A stretch of 64,000 bases of DNA from Drosophila persimilis (taxonomy: Eukaryota; Arthropoda; Insecta; Diptera; Drosophilidae), in contig NW_020825592.1 in assembly GCF_003286085.1 (NCBI RefSeq), positions 1 through 64,000 on the forward strand. The letters run 5' to 3'. The stretch's first letter is position 1, and the number at the start of each line of letters is the position of its first letter. Positions 1 through 12,880 of the stretch are shown piece by piece. A program made the translations under genes and the position numbers. Below the pieces are notes generated by a model that worked only from the letters and a program-made list of their open reading frames with translations, was not told the DNA's origin and searched no databases.

Positions 1-1190
1 CACTTGCATATACATTGAACCACCGCACCTATATAGCACCCACGCTCCAGAAAATGTGGCAGGATCGCACATTTTGGGCACAAGCACCAATTTGGCAATA
101 AAGCCCCAAAAAAAGTTGAACCCCGCAACTATATGGCACCCGCACTTATATAGAATCCTTCCCTATCTAGCTGTTGCACGTATATTGAACCACCCCACCT
201 ATATAGCACCCACGCTCCAGGAAATGTGGCAGGATCGCATATTTTGGGCATAAGCACCAATATGGCAATACAGCCCCAAAAAAAGTTGTACCCCACAACT
301 ATATGGCACCTGCACTTATATAGACCCCCTTCCCTATCTAGCACTTGCATGTACATTGAACTACCGCACCTATATAGCACCCACGCTCTAGGAAATGTGG
401 CAGTATCGCACATTTTGGTCACAAGCACCAATATGGCAATACAGCCTCAAAAAAAGTTGAACCCCGCAACTATATGGCACCTGCACTTATATAGAACCCA
501 TCCCTATCCAGCTGTTGCACGTATATTGAACCACCGCACCTATTTAGCACCCACGCTCCAGGAAATGTGACAGGATCGCACATTTTGGGCACAAGCACCA
601 ATTTGGGAATATAGCCCCAAAAAAAGTTGAATCCCGCAACTGCACTTATATAGAACCCATCCCTATCCAGCTGTTGCACGTATATTGACCCACCGCACCT
701 ATATAGCACCCACGCTCCAGGAAATGTGGCAGGATCGCATATTTTGGGCATAAGCACCAATATGGCAATACAGCCCCAAAAAAAATTGTACCCCGCAACT
801 ATATGTCACCTGCACTTATATAGACCCCTTCCCTATCTAGCACTTGCATGTACATTGAACCACCGCACCTATATAGCACCCACGCTCCAGAAAATGTGGC
901 AGGATCGCACATTTTGGGCACAAGCACCAATTTGGCAATAAAGCCCCAAAAAAAGTTGAACCCCGCAACTATATGGCACCCGCACTTATATAGAATCCTT
1001 CCCTATCTAGCTGTTGCACGTATATTGAACCACCCCACCTATATAGCACCCACGCTCCAGGAAATGTGGCAGGATCGCATATTTTGGGCATAAGCACCAA
1101 TATGGCAATACAGCCCCAAAAAAAGTTGTACCCCACAACTATATGGCACCTGCACTTATATAGACCCCTTCCCTATCTAGCACTTGCATG
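1..1190. repeat. higher-order repeat, about 840-bp (5-unit) period
   Basis: The sequence from 1 to about 350 recurs almost unchanged from 841 to about 1190, including unit-specific variants such as GAAAATGTGG and AATAAAGCCCC. Five basic units are therefore copied as one block, which indicates recent local amplification by unequal exchange. Confidence 0.8.
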
Positions 1191-2040
1191 TACATTGAAC
1201 TACCGCACCTATATAGCACCCACGCTCTAGGAAATGTGGCAGTATCGCACATTTTGGGCACAAGCACCAATATAGCAATACAGCCCCAAAAAAAGTTGAA
1301 CCCCGCAACTATATGGCACCTGCACTTATATAGAACCCATCCCTATCCAGCTGTTGCACGTATATTGAACCACCGCACCTATATAGCACCCACGCTCCAG
1401 GAAATGTGACAGGATCGCACATTTTGGGCACAAGCACCAATTTGGGAATATAGCCCCAAAAAAAGTTGAATCCCGCAACTATATGGCACCTGCACTTATA
1501 TAGAACCCTTCCCTATCTAGCTGTTGCACGTATATTGAACCACCGCACCTATATAGCACCCACACTCCAGGCAATGTGGCAGAATCGCATATTTTGGGCA
1601 TAAGCACCAATTTGGCAATATAGCCCCAAAAAAAGTTGAACCCCGAAACTATATGGCACCTGCACTTATATAGAACCTTTCCCTATCCAGCTGTTGCACG
1701 TATATTGAACCACCGCACCTATATAGCACCCACGCTCCAGGAAATGTGGCAGGATCGCACATCTTGGGCACTAGCAGCAATATGGCACCATAGCCGCAAA
1801 AAAGTGTAACCTCCGCAACTATATGGCACTTGCACTTATACAGAACACTTCCCTATCCAGCTGTTGCACGTATATTGAACCACCGCACCTATATAGCACC
1901 CACGCTCCAGGAAATGTGACAGGATCGCACATCTTGGGCCCTAGAACCAATATGGCAATATATCCCCAAAAAAAGTTGAGCCCCGCAACTATATGACACC
2001 TGCACTTATATAGAACCCTTCCCTATCCAGTAGTTGCACG

Positions 2041-3394
2041 TATATTGAACCACCGCACCTATATAGCACCCACGCTCCAGAAAAAGTGACAGGATCGCAC
2101 ATCTTGGGCACTAGCACCAATATGGCAATATAGCCCCAAAAAAATTTGAACCCCGCAACTCTATGGCACCTGCACTTATATAGAACCTTTCCCTATCCAG
2201 CTGTTGCACGTATATTGAACCACCGCACCTATATAGTACCCACGCTCCAGGAAATGTTGCAGTATCGCATATTTTGGGCATAAGCACAAATATGGCAATA
2301 CAGCCCCAAAAAAGTTGAACCCCGCAACTATATGGCACCTGCACTTATATGACCCCTTCCCTATCTAGCACTGGCATGTACATTGGACCACCGCACCTAT
2401 ATAGTACCCACGCTCCAGGAAATGTTGCACGAGCGCATATTTTGGGCATAAGCACCAATATGGCAATACAGCCCCATAAAAATTTGAGCCCCGCAACTAT
2501 ATGACACCTGCACTTATATAGAACCCTTCCCTATCCAGTTGTTGCACGTATATTGAACCACCGCACCTATATAGCACCCACGCTCCAGAAAAGTGACAGG
2601 ATCGCACATCTTGGGCACTAGCACCAATATGGCAATACAGCCCCATAAAAAGTTGAGCCCCGCAACTATATGACACCTGCACTTATATAGAACCCTTCCC
2701 TATCCAGTAGTTGCACGTATATTGAACCACCGCACCTATATAGCACCCACGCTCCAGAAAAAGTGACAGGATCGCACATCTTGGGCACTAGCACCAATAT
2801 GGCAATATAGCCCCAAAAAAATTTGAACCCCGCAACTCTATGGCACCTGCACTTATATAGAACCTTTCCCTATCCAGCTGTTGCACGTATATTGAACCAC
2901 CGCACCTATATAGTACCCACGCTCCAGGAAATGTTGCAGTATCGCATATTTTGGGCATAAGCACAAATATGGCAATACAGCCCCAAAAAAGTTGAACCCC
3001 GCAACTATATGGCACCTGCACTTATATGACCCCTTCCCTATCTAGCACTGGCATGTACATTGGACCACCGCACCTATATAGTACCCACGCTCCAGGAAAT
3101 GTTGCACGAGCGCATATTTTGGGCATAAGCACCAATATGGCAATACAGCCCCATAAAAATTTGAGCCCCGCAACTATATGACACCTGCACTTATATAGAA
3201 CCCTTCCCTATCCAGTTGTTGCACGTATATTGAACCACCGCACCTATATAGCACCCACGCTCCAGAAAAAGTGACAGGATCGCACATCTTGGGCACTAGC
3301 ACCAATATGGCAATACAGCCCCATAAAAAGTTGAGCCCCGCAACTATATGACACCTGCACTTATATAGAACCCTTCCTTATCCAGTTGTTGCAC
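2041..3394. repeat. higher-order repeat, 677-bp (4-unit) period
   Basis: The block 2041-2717 recurs at 2718-3394 with the same private variants (GTTGCACGAGCGC, GCCCCATAAAAA, CCCCGCAACTCTATGG). I noticed only a small indel difference between the copies (GAAAAGTG against GAAAAAGTG). This block is distinct from the 840-bp block to its left. Confidence 0.8.
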
Positions 3395-4588
3395 GTATAT
3401 TGAACCACCGCACCTATATAGCACCCACGCTCCAGAAAAAGTGACAGGATCGCACATCTTGGGCACTAGCACCAATATGGCAATACAGCCCCATAAAAAG
3501 TTGAACCCCGCAACTCTATGGCACCTGCACTTATATAGAACACTTTCCTATCCAGCTGTTGCACGTATATTGAACCACCGCACCTATATAGCACCCACGC
3601 TCCAGGCAATGTGACAGGATCGCACATCTTGGGCACTAGCACCAATATGGCACCATAGCCCCAAAAAAGTGGAACCTCCGAAACTATATGGCACTTGCAC
3701 TTATAGAGAACACTTTCCTATCCAGCTGTTGCACGTATATTGAACCACCGCACCTATATAGCACCCACGCTCCAGGAAATGTGGCAGGATCGCACATCTT
3801 TGGCACTAGCAGCAATATGGCACCATAGCCCCAAAAAAGTGTAACCTCCGCAACTATATGGCACTTGCACTTATAGAGAACACTTTCCTATCCAGCTGTT
3901 GCACGTATCTTGAACCACCGCACTTATATAGCACCCACGCTCCAGGAAATGTGGCAGGATCGCACATTTTGGGCATAAGCACCAATATGGCAATACAGCC
4001 ACAAAAAAAGTTTAACCCCGCAACTATATGGCTCCTGCACTCATATAGAACCCTTCCCTATCCAGCTGTTGCACGTATATTGAACCACCGCACCTATATA
4101 GCACCCACGCTCCAGGAAATGTGACAGGATCGCACATCGTGGGCCCTAGAACCAATATGGCACTATATCCCCAAAAAAATTAGAACCCAGCAAATATATG
4201 GCACCTGCACTTATATAGAACCCTTCCCTATCCTGCTGTTGCACGTATATTGAACCACCTCACCTATATAGCACCCACACTCCAGGAAATGTTGCAGGAT
4301 CGCATATTTTGGGCATAAGCACAAATATGGCAATACAGCCCCAAAAAAAGTTGAATCCCGCAACTATATGGCACCTGCACTTATATAGAACCCTTCCCTA
4401 TCCTGCTGATGCACGTATATTGAACCACCGCACCTATATAGCACCCATGCTCCAGGAAATGTGGCAGGACCACACATTTTGGGCACAAGCACCAATTTGG
4501 CAATATAGCCCCAAAAAAAGTTGAACCCCGAAACTATATGGCACCTGCATTTATATAGAACCTTTCCCTATCCACCTGTTGCACGTAT

Positions 4589-4797
4589 TGTAATAGGTCA
4601 CTGGTTTAGTAATAACCCGGGCACGTCTGTGCCGTTTGACTTCGGTTTTTAGAATATCTTTATTGAATTTATTCTTATAACTCAGACCGCATAGCTGCGC
4701 TGCCGGTTACGCCAACAGCGGAGCGGCTTCATACATATTTGTCTTATCAGCATAATCGAGAGGGGAAGAGCCGTATGTACATATGTGTATATATATA
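4589..4797 (-). mobile_element. partial 3' LTR of element D (duplicated copy 1)
   Basis: These 209 bp match the first 209 bp of the LTR at 61933-62313, up to its TATATATA tract. Element A starts exactly at that TA tract. The satellite flank ends in GTAT, matching the far end of D. Confidence 0.9.
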
Positions 4798-5097
4798 TGT
4801 GGGGTTTTTATTTACTTTAGGTTTAATTATTAATTTTTATTTAATGTTTGATAAATTTAGGATAAATGTATTCTTTATTCTGCGTCGTTTTATTCTTCTT
4901 CTCTGCGGCCGTCGTCGTTTTTGCGTCTTTTCGGTACCGCCGTCGTTTTATTTCTCTGCTTGTCTCTTCCTTGCTCGTCGTCTTCTTCGTGATGGCATAA
5001 TCGTTGTTCGTCGTTCTTTTTAGTGATGGGATCATCGTTGCTCGTCGTCTAGGGATCTTATCTTCATTTGGTATTTTGTGTGGTACACCAACCCACA
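4798..5097 (-). mobile_element. element A LTR no. 1
   Basis: A 300-bp LTR that begins TGTGGGG and ends CCCACA on the plus strand. It is rich in CGTCGT trinucleotide runs. It is the 3' LTR of truncated copy A1 and differs from LTR no. 2 at a few positions (for example TTTTTATTTA against TTTGTATTTA). Confidence 0.9.
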
Positions 5098-5111
5098 TTC
5101 GGACATTCTGA

Positions 5112-7973
5112 TTAAGCATTCGACCCGAATGAGTCGTCGTCGTCGTTGCCAATGGACCATGGCTTCATGTACTCCGCGCACGATGAGGTATTCTTTGGGC
5201 CATCGCAGTTTCCGACTTTCTGAACATCATACGCATTGTTATGTTTGATTCCAACAACTTGGTAGGGTCCCAAAAACTTTGCTTTTAATTTCAGGCCACT
5301 ACCAAACTGTGTACGTTTGATGGCAACCAAGTCACCAATATTATATCGTCTTGCAGGTTTTCGTCGTAGATTATACGTCTTCTTATTTTCGTTCTGAAGC
5401 TTCACAATTTGAGCCTTTGCCTTTGCTCTTAGGTCGCTGCGTTCGTCGTTAAATATAGTTGCTGCTTCTTTGTTGATCAATTGCCGTATTTGGAGGTCTT
5501 CTTTTGTCCGCATCTTAACTCCAACTAGCATTTCAATGGGTGTCGTATCAATGCTTCTCGTAAATGTTGAATTTACAGCTTGTTGAACTTTGCTGACATG
5601 CCTGTACCATTTCGTGGGGTCGTCGATACTCAGTTCTGAGAGCACTGAAATTATGATTGCATTCAGTCTCTCAACTTGACCATTTACTCTCGGTAGTCCT
5701 GTCGTCGTCTTCACCAGCTTAATCCCTTCGTCGTCACAATACTTAACAAAGTCTTGCGAGGTGAAAGCGGAGCCCTTATCTGAGATTATAAACGCTGGAT
5801 TACCAAATGTAATACTTTGACTGCTAAGCTTCGCAATAACCTCATTTGCGGTAGTCGATTTCGTGGGATACAGCCAGCAATACTTCGTGAATGAGTCTAT
5901 AACTGCAAAGATATGTTTGTAGTCCTTGTGCGTCGAATCCAGAGGTCCCAAAAAGTCAATATGATAAGTGTATAATGGAACGTCTTCTTTCTGGAGTGGG
6001 TGTAGTAGCCCTTCCTGCTTGCCTCTCTTTCGGTTCATCAAAATACATGGAATACAGCACTCAATATATTTCTTGATCTTCTCTTCGACATTTTGTATGT
6101 AGAATTCTCTACAAATCAAATCCTTCGTCTTCTTTGCTGCAAAATGACCTCTATCATGTGCACGGCTGATAATTTGTTTCTGCATGTCATTGGGTACCAC
6201 CATAAGTTCCTCGTCCTGTACAAGTCTATATAGCATACCAGATTTCAGGAAATAATCGTCGTAAGTCTTCTGTTCGTCGTTCAGAATTTGTTTAATAGCC
6301 TTAATCTTTTCATCTTTCGACTGTGCATCTTTTAAAGCGATGCTTATGCTGTCTTCAGTTATCATCATGATTGGGTAGCGGCTGAGAGCATCGACATGCT
6401 TCATTCTAGTTCCTGACCGATGTTCCACAGCATAATCGTACTCCTGCAGGAACAAAATCCATCGCGCCACCCTAGTGCATAAGTTTTGTTTCTCCAGCGT
6501 CTTTGTAAAAGCATTGCAGTCTGTTATCAGTTTAAAATGAATGCCTAAGAGATATACTCTAAACTTGGTTAACGCTTCTATTACTGCCAAAATCTCTAAT
6601 TCGTAACTGCTATATTTCTGCTGTGCATCAGTAGTCTTTTTGGACATATAATAGACCGGGTGTAGCTGTCCGTCGTCTGGCGATTTATGTAATAGAACTG
6701 CACCAAAACCATCAATTGATGCATCTGTGTGTACTTCTGTATCGTAAGTCTGATTATATATATTCAATACTGGGTTCTCCGTCAGCAGTTTTTTTAAGAT
6801 ATTAACGGCATTCTCTTCATATACATCAAATTTAAATTTTGTCTTGTTCTTTGTCAACTCCGTTAAAGGTCTAGCAATGCCTGCATAATTCGGGATAAAC
6901 TTTCTAAAATACCCAGTCAGTCCCAAGAAACTCTCTACTTGTTTGAGCGATTGTGGCATTTTAAACTTTGATACGGCATCTATTTTTTCTGTTGAAGGAT
7001 AAATCTTACTGTTTTCAATTATATGACCAAGAAATTGAATACGGGTCTTCAGAAAGTGGCATTTTTTTATGTTCAATTCTAGGCCAAAATCTTTGCATGT
7101 TTCGATAACTTCCTTTAGATTCTTCATAGCTTCTTGTTCTGTCTGTGCTGGAATAATCACGTCATCAACGTAGGGTAAAGCAATACCTTTGCTGGACAGA
7201 TGTCGAAATATCGCATTGACGTGCCGCTGAAAAACTCCTGGTGAATTTGAAAATCCAAACGGGACTCTCAAAAATTGATATTGGCCTCGCTGAGTTACAA
7301 ACGACGTGTACTTCCGACTAGATTCAGAAACCGGCACATGAAAAAACGCATTCTTAAGATCAATCGTGCTGAATATCTTGGCCTCTTGCAATCTGTCTAG
7401 TTGATCTTCAATAAGCGGCAAAGGAAAATGGTCTTTGACAGTTACCTTATTGATCCTCCTGTAATCAACACAAACCCTTGCCGAACCGTATCGCTTTTTA
7501 ACAAGGACTATTGGACTTGTAAACTCCGATGTATATTCTTCGATAATGTCATTTTTAAGCCACTCTTCAATCTGTTCATCGACGATACGCGTTTCCGTAA
7601 ACGCCATTCTGCGCGGACGCGAAAATATAGGAGACTCATCTTTTAATACGATACGCATCTCTACATTTGTTGTTTTTGATTTGTTTGGCACATAATTGTC
7701 TATTAGTTCGCGTACTTCTTTTTTGGCAGATTCACTTGCTGCTTCATTAATGTCAATCACGTCATTGTCAATTTCCGCACAAATTTTCATTATATTTAGT
7801 TCGTCCCCGCTCGACATATTGCTCGACATATTGCGCACTTGAAGTCCGTTTCTATTAAAAACGATTTCCGCCAGTAAACACAGTTCTTCTCCAATAATTA
7901 GCTTCACGTCGATAAGTCTGGTTGGTACTACATAAAAATCTAACAAGAATACACAAGAATACACCATCGTCAA
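5112..7973 (-). CDS. element A copy 1 Pol (end of protease, RT, RNase H, integrase)
   Basis: This frame encodes most of a Ty3/gypsy Pol of the mdg3/micropia type. In order it shows the tail of the aspartic protease, RT with PFGFSNSPGVFQRH and the catalytic YVDD, RNase H with the TDAS and ITDCNAF motifs, DALSRYP at the RT/RNase H end, integrase with an HHCC-type zinc region (HDRGHF through CCIPC), core motifs YHIDFLGP, ISDKGSAF and NGQVERLN, and an acidic GNDDDDSFGS C-terminus. It is the longest open Pol of the three A copies because it keeps the Tyr of VDYRR that is a stop in A2 and A3. The N-terminal Met is not a real start: gag and most of the protease are cut off at 8049. It cannot make a full polyprotein. 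Confidence 0.85.
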   Translation of the reverse strand: MTMVYSCVFLLDFYVVPTRLIDVKLIIGEELCLLAEIVFNRNGLQVRNMSSNMSSGDELNIMKICAEIDNDVIDINEAASESAKKEVRELIDNYVPNKSKTTNVEMRIVLKDESPIFSRPRRMAFTETRIVDEQIEEWLKNDIIEEYTSEFTSPIVLVKKRYGSARVCVDYRRINKVTVKDHFPLPLIEDQLDRLQEAKIFSTIDLKNAFFHVPVSESSRKYTSFVTQRGQYQFLRVPFGFSNSPGVFQRHVNAIFRHLSSKGIALPYVDDVIIPAQTEQEAMKNLKEVIETCKDFGLELNIKKCHFLKTRIQFLGHIIENSKIYPSTEKIDAVSKFKMPQSLKQVESFLGLTGYFRKFIPNYAGIARPLTELTKNKTKFKFDVYEENAVNILKKLLTENPVLNIYNQTYDTEVHTDASIDGFGAVLLHKSPDDGQLHPVYYMSKKTTDAQQKYSSYELEILAVIEALTKFRVYLLGIHFKLITDCNAFTKTLEKQNLCTRVARWILFLQEYDYAVEHRSGTRMKHVDALSRYPIMMITEDSISIALKDAQSKDEKIKAIKQILNDEQKTYDDYFLKSGMLYRLVQDEELMVVPNDMQKQIISRAHDRGHFAAKKTKDLICREFYIQNVEEKIKKYIECCIPCILMNRKRGKQEGLLHPLQKEDVPLYTYHIDFLGPLDSTHKDYKHIFAVIDSFTKYCWLYPTKSTTANEVIAKLSSQSITFGNPAFIISDKGSAFTSQDFVKYCDDEGIKLVKTTTGLPRVNGQVERLNAIIISVLSELSIDDPTKWYRHVSKVQQAVNSTFTRSIDTTPIEMLVGVKMRTKEDLQIRQLINKEAATIFNDERSDLRAKAKAQIVKLQNENKKTYNLRRKPARRYNIGDLVAIKRTQFGSGLKLKAKFLGPYQVVGIKHNNAYDVQKVGNCDGPKNTSSCAEYMKPWSIGNDDDDSFGSNA

Positions 7974-8049
7974 TTAGAACAGCGTGTTTAAAATGTCCAA
8001 CTGGTTTTATCCTATTAGAATCACAACCGCCAAATCCAATAAGAACAAT

Positions 8050-9499
8050 AGGCAATACAGCCCATAAAAAGTTGAGCCCCGCAACTATATGACACCTGCA
8101 CTTATATAGAACCCTTCCTTATCCAGTTGTTGCACGTATATTGAACCACCGCACCTATATAGCACCCACGCTCCAGAAAAAGTGACAGGATCGCACATCT
8201 TGGGCACTAGCACCAATATGGCAATACAGCCCCATAAAAAGTTGAACCCCGCAACTCTATGGCACCTGCACTTATATAGAACACTTTCCTATCCAGCTGT
8301 TGCACGTATATTGAACCACCGCACCTATATAGCACCCACGCTCCAGGCAATGTGACAGGATCGCACATCTTGGGCACTAGCACCAATATGGCACCATAGC
8401 CCCAAAAAAGTGGAACCTCCGAAACTATATGGCACTTGCACTTATAGAGAACACTTTCCTATCCAGCTGTTGCACGTATATTGAACCACCGCACCTATAT
8501 AGCACCCACGCTCCAGGAAATGTGGCAGGATCGCACATCTTGGGCACTAGCAGCAATATGGCACCATAGCCCCAAAAAAGTGTAACCTCCGCAACTATAT
8601 GGCACTTGCACTTATAGAGAACACTTTCCTATCCAGCTGTTGCACGTATATTGAACCACCGCACTTATATAGCACCCACGCTCCAGGAAATGTAGCAGGA
8701 TCGCACATTTTGGGCATAAGCACCAATATGGCAATACAGCCACAAAAAAAGTTTAACCCCGCAACTATATGGCTCCTGCACTCATATAGAACCCTTCCCT
8801 ATCCAGCTGTTGCACGTATATTGAACCACCGCACCTATATAGCACCCACGCTCCAGGAAATGTGACAGGATCGCACATCGTGGGCCCTAGAACCAATATG
8901 GCACTATATCCCCAAAAAAATTAGAACCCAGCAAATATATGGCACCTGCACTTATATAGAACCCTTCCCTATCCTGCTGTTGCACGTATATTGAACCACC
9001 TCAGCTATATAGCACCCACACTCCAGGAAATGTGGCAGGATCCCACGTTTTGGGCACATGCACCAATTTGGCAATATAGCCCCAAAAAAAGTTGAACTCC
9101 GAAACTATATGGCACCTGCACTTATATAGAACCCTTCCCTATCTAGCTCTTGCATGTATATTGAACCACCGCACCTATATAGTACCCACGCTCCAGGAAA
9201 TGTTGCAGGATCGCATATTTTGGGCATAAGCACAAATATGGCAATACAGCCCCAAAAAAAGTTGAATCCCGCAACTATATGGCACCTGCACTTATATAGA
9301 ACCCTTCCCTATCCTGCTGATGCACGTATATTGAACCACCTCACCTATATAGCACCCACACTCCAGGAAATGTGGCCGGATCGCACATTTTGGGCACAAG
9401 CAACCATTTGGCAATATAGCCCCAAAAAAAGTTGAACCCCGAAACTATATGGCACCTGCATTTATATAGAACCTTTCCCTATCCACCTGTTGCACGTAT
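8050..9499. repeat. 170-bp satellite array, middle block
   Basis: About 8.5 satellite units lie between the broken end of A1 and the second D LTR fragment. They are near-copies of units 3309-4588 plus one extra unit (about 9001-9170). They are here because of the segmental duplication, not as a separate satellite locus. Confidence 0.92.
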
Positions 9500-9708
9500 T
9501 GTAATAGGTCACTGGTTTAGTAATAACCCGGGCACGTCTGTGCCGTTTGACTTCGGTTTTTAGAATATCTTTATTGAATTTATTCTTATAACTCAGACCG
9601 CATAGCTGCGCTGCCGGTTACGCCAACAGCGGAGCGGCTTCATACATATTTGTCTTATCAGCATAATCGAGAGGGGAAGAGCCGTATGTACATATGTGTA
9701 TATATATA
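9500..9708 (-). mobile_element. partial 3' LTR of element D (copy 2)
   Basis: It is a copy of 4589-4797, again preceded by CACGTAT and followed by element A at the TA tract. Being contiguous with the rest of the nest, it is the left terminus of D proper. Confidence 0.9.
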
Positions 9709-10008
9709 TGTGGGGTTTTTATTTACTTTAGGTTTAATTATTAATTTGTATTTAATGTTTGATAAATTTAGGATAAATGTATTCTTTATTCTGCGTCGTT
9801 TTATTCTTCTTCTCTGCGGCCGTCGTCGTTTTTGCGTCTTTTCGGTACCGCCGTCGTTTTATTTCTCCCTTTGTCTCTTCCTTGCTCGTCGTCTTCTTCG
9901 TGATGGCATAATCGTTGTTCGTCGTTCTTTTTAGTGATGGGATCATCGTTGCTCGTCGTCTAGGGATCTTATCTTCATTTGGTATTTTGTGTGGTACACC
10001 AACCCACA
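9709..10008 (-). mobile_element. element A LTR no. 2
   Basis: 300-bp LTR with TGTGGG and CCCACA termini; it is the 3' LTR of body A2. It shares TTTACTTTAGG with LTR no. 1 where LTRs 3 and 4 read TTTACTTTTGG. Confidence 0.92.
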
Positions 10009-10022
10009 TTCGGCCATTCTGA

Positions 10023-12863
10023 TTAAGCATTCGACCCGAATGAGTCGTCGTCGTCGTCGTCGTTGCCAATGGACCATGGCTTCATGTACTCCGCGCACGA
10101 TGAGGTATTCTTTGGGCCATCGCAGTTTCCGACTTTCTGAACATCATACGCATTGTTATGTTTGATTCCAACAACTTGGTAGGGTCCCAAAAACTTTGCT
10201 TTTAATTTCAGGCCACTACCAAACTGTGTACGTTTGATGGCAACCAAGTCACCAATATTATATCGTCTTGCAGGTTTTCGTCGTAGATTATACGTCTTCT
10301 TATTTTCGTTCTGAAGCTTCACAATTTGAGCCTTTGCCTTTGCTCTTAGGTCGCTGCGTTCGTCGTTAAATATAGTTGCTGCTTCTTTGTTGATCAATTG
10401 CCGTATTTGGAGGTCTTCTTTTGTCCGCATCTTAACTCCAACTAGCATTTCAAAGGGTGTCGTATCAATGCTTCTCGTAAATGTCGAATTTACAGCTTGT
10501 TGAACTTTGCTGACATGCCTGTACCATTTCGTGGGGTCGTCGATACTCAGTTTTGAGAGCACTGAAATTATGATTGCATTCAGTCTCTCAACTTGACCAT
10601 TTACTCTCGGTAGTCCTGTCGTCGTCTTCACCAGCTTAATCCCTTCGTCGTCACAATACTTAACAAAGTCTTGCGAGGTGAAAGCGGAGCCCTTATCCGA
10701 GATTATAAACGCTGGATTACCAAATATAATACTTTGACTGCTAAGCTTCGCAATAACCTCATTTGCGGTAGTCGATTTCGTGGGATACAGCCAGCAATAC
10801 TTCGTGAATGAGTCTATAACTGCAAAGATATGTTTGTAGTCCTTGTGCGTCGAATCCAGAGGTCCCAAAAAGTCAATATGATAAGTGTATAATGGAACGT
10901 CTTCTTTCTGGAGTGGGTGTAGTAGCCCTTCCTGCTTGCCTCTCTTTCGGTTCATCAAAATACATGGAATACAGCACTCAATATATTTCTTGATCTTCTC
11001 TTCGACATTTTGTATGTAGAATTCTCTACAAATCAAATCCTTCGTCTTCTTTGCTGCAAAATGACCTCTATCATGTGCACGGCTGATAATTTGTTTCTGC
11101 ATGTCATTGGGTACCACCATAAGTTCCTCGTCCTGTACAAGTCTATATAGCATACCAGATTTCAGGAAATAATCGTCGTAAGTCTTCTGTTCGTCGTTCA
11201 GAATTTGTTTAATAGCCTTAATCTTTTCATCTTTCGACTGTGCATCTTTTAAAGCGATGCTTATGCTGTCTTCAGTTATCATCATGATTGGGTAGCGGCT
11301 GAGAGCATCGACATGCTTCATTCTAGTTCCTGACCGATGTTCCACAGCATAATCGTACTCCTGCAGGAACAAAATCCATCGCGCCACCCTAGTGCATAAG
11401 TTTTGTTTCTCCAGCGTCTTTGTAAAAGCATTGCAGTCTGTTATCAGTTTAAAATGAATGCCTAAGAGATATACTCTAAACTTGGTTAACGCTTCTATTA
11501 CTGCCAAAATCTCTAATTCGTAACTGCTATATTTCTGCTGTGCATCAGTAGTCTTTTTGGACATATAATAGACCGGGTGTAGCTGTCCATCGTCTGGCGA
11601 TTTATGTAATAGAACTGCACCAAAACCATCAATTGATGCATCTGTGTGTACTTCTGTATCGTAAGTCTGATTATATATATTCAATACTGGGTTCTCCGTC
11701 AGCAGTTTTTTTAAGATATTAACGGCATTCTCTTCATATACATCAAATTTAAATTTTGTCTTGTTCTTTGTCAACTCCGTTAAAGGTCTAGCAATGCCTG
11801 CATAATTCGGGATAAACTTTCTAAAATACCCAGTCAGTCCCAAGAAACTCTCTACTTGTTTGAGCGATTGTGGCATTTTAAACTTTGATACGGCATCTAT
11901 TTTTTCTGTTGAAGGATAAATCTTACTGTTTTCAATTATATGACCAAGAAATTGAATACGGGTCTTCAGAAAGTGGCATTTTTTTATGTTCAATTCTAGG
12001 CCAAAATCTTTGCATGTTTCGATAACTTCCTTTAGATTCTTCATAGCTTCTTGTTCTGTCTGTGCTGGAATAATCACGTCATCAACGTAGGGTAAAGCAA
12101 TACCTTTGCTGGACAGATGTCGAAATATCGCATTGACGTGCCGCTGAAAAACTCCTGGTGAATTTGAAAATCCAAACGGGACTCTCAAAAATTGATATTG
12201 GCCTCGCTGAGTTACAAACGACGTGTACTTCCGACTAGATTCAGAAACCGGCACATGAAAAAACGCATTCTTAAGATCAATCGTGCTGAATATCTTGGCC
12301 TCTTGCAATCTGTCTAGTTGATCTTCAATAAGCGGCAAAGGAAAATGGTCTTTGACAGTTACCTTATTGATCCTCCTTTAATCAACACAAACCCTTGCCG
12401 AACCGTCTCGCTTTTTAACAAGGACTATTGGACTTGTAAACTCCGATGTAGATTCTTCGATAATGTCATTTTTAAGCCACTCTTCAATCTGTTCATCGAC
12501 GATACGCGTTTCCGTAAACGCCATTCTGCGCGGACGCGAAAATATAGGAGACTCATCTTTTAATACGATACGCATCTCTACATTTGTTGTTTTTGATTTG
12601 TTTGGCACATAATTGTCTATTAGTTCGCGTACTTCTTTTTTGGCAGATTCACTTGCTGCTTCATTAATGTCAATCACGTCATTGTCAATTTCCGCACAAA
12701 TTTTCATTATATTTAGTTCGTCCCCGCTCGACATATTGCTCGACATATTGCGCACTTGAAGTCCGTTTCTATTAAAAACGATTTCCGCCAGTAAACACAG
12801 TTCTTCTCCAATAATTAGCTTCACGTCGATAAGTCTGGTTGGTACTACATAAAAATCTAACAA
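10023..12863 (-). pseudogene. element A copy 2 Pol (RT, RNase H, integrase), broken
   Basis: This has the same domain order as copy 1: RT with YVDD, RNase H, integrase D,D,E core and an acidic tail (six Asp codons here, four in A1). The frame is cut by a TAA in place of the Tyr codon of the RT motif VDYRR (about 12378-12380), giving an upstream piece at 12863-12378 and a downstream piece from 12338. A one-base loss near 12917 separates it from the protease frame. The same stop is present in copy 3, so it predates or was spread between the two bodies. Confidence 0.85.
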
Positions 12864-12880
12864 GAATACACCATCGTCAA

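Larger units (their letters stand above)
1..4588. repeat. 170-bp satellite array, left block
   Basis: About 27 head-to-tail units of roughly 170 bp fill this stretch. Each unit contains the recognisable landmarks ATTGAACCACCGCACC, TATATAGCACCCACGCTCCAG, a GATCGCA box, an A-run after GCCCC and GCAACTATATGGCACCTGC. Units differ by scattered substitutions and a few small indels; one unit near 630 lacks about 18 bp. Short open frames on both strands are by-products of a unit length that happens to lack stops and are not genes. The size is close to satellites described from the Drosophila virilis group, but I cannot assign a family without a search. Confidence 0.95.
3309..8049. repeat. segmental tandem duplication, copy 1
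   Basis: This block runs from satellite through a D-element LTR fragment and an element A LTR into the element A protease region. It is followed head to tail by a second copy. The junction at about 8049 joins A protease sequence (AATAAGAACAAT) directly to mid-unit satellite (GGCAATACAGCC). Copy 2 has one extra 170-bp satellite unit, which shifts the offset between copies from 4741 to 4911. Confidence 0.85.

Noticed and set aside
56..4524. Series of 60-115 codon open frames in the satellite on both strands
   Set aside because: They repeat with the 170-bp unit, change frame with indels and have no codon-like conservation.
4739..5023. 94-codon plus-strand frame across the element A LTR (also at 9650, 14351, 20188)
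   Set aside because: It lies in the non-coding LTR; the Arg/Phe-rich translation comes from CGTCGT runs.
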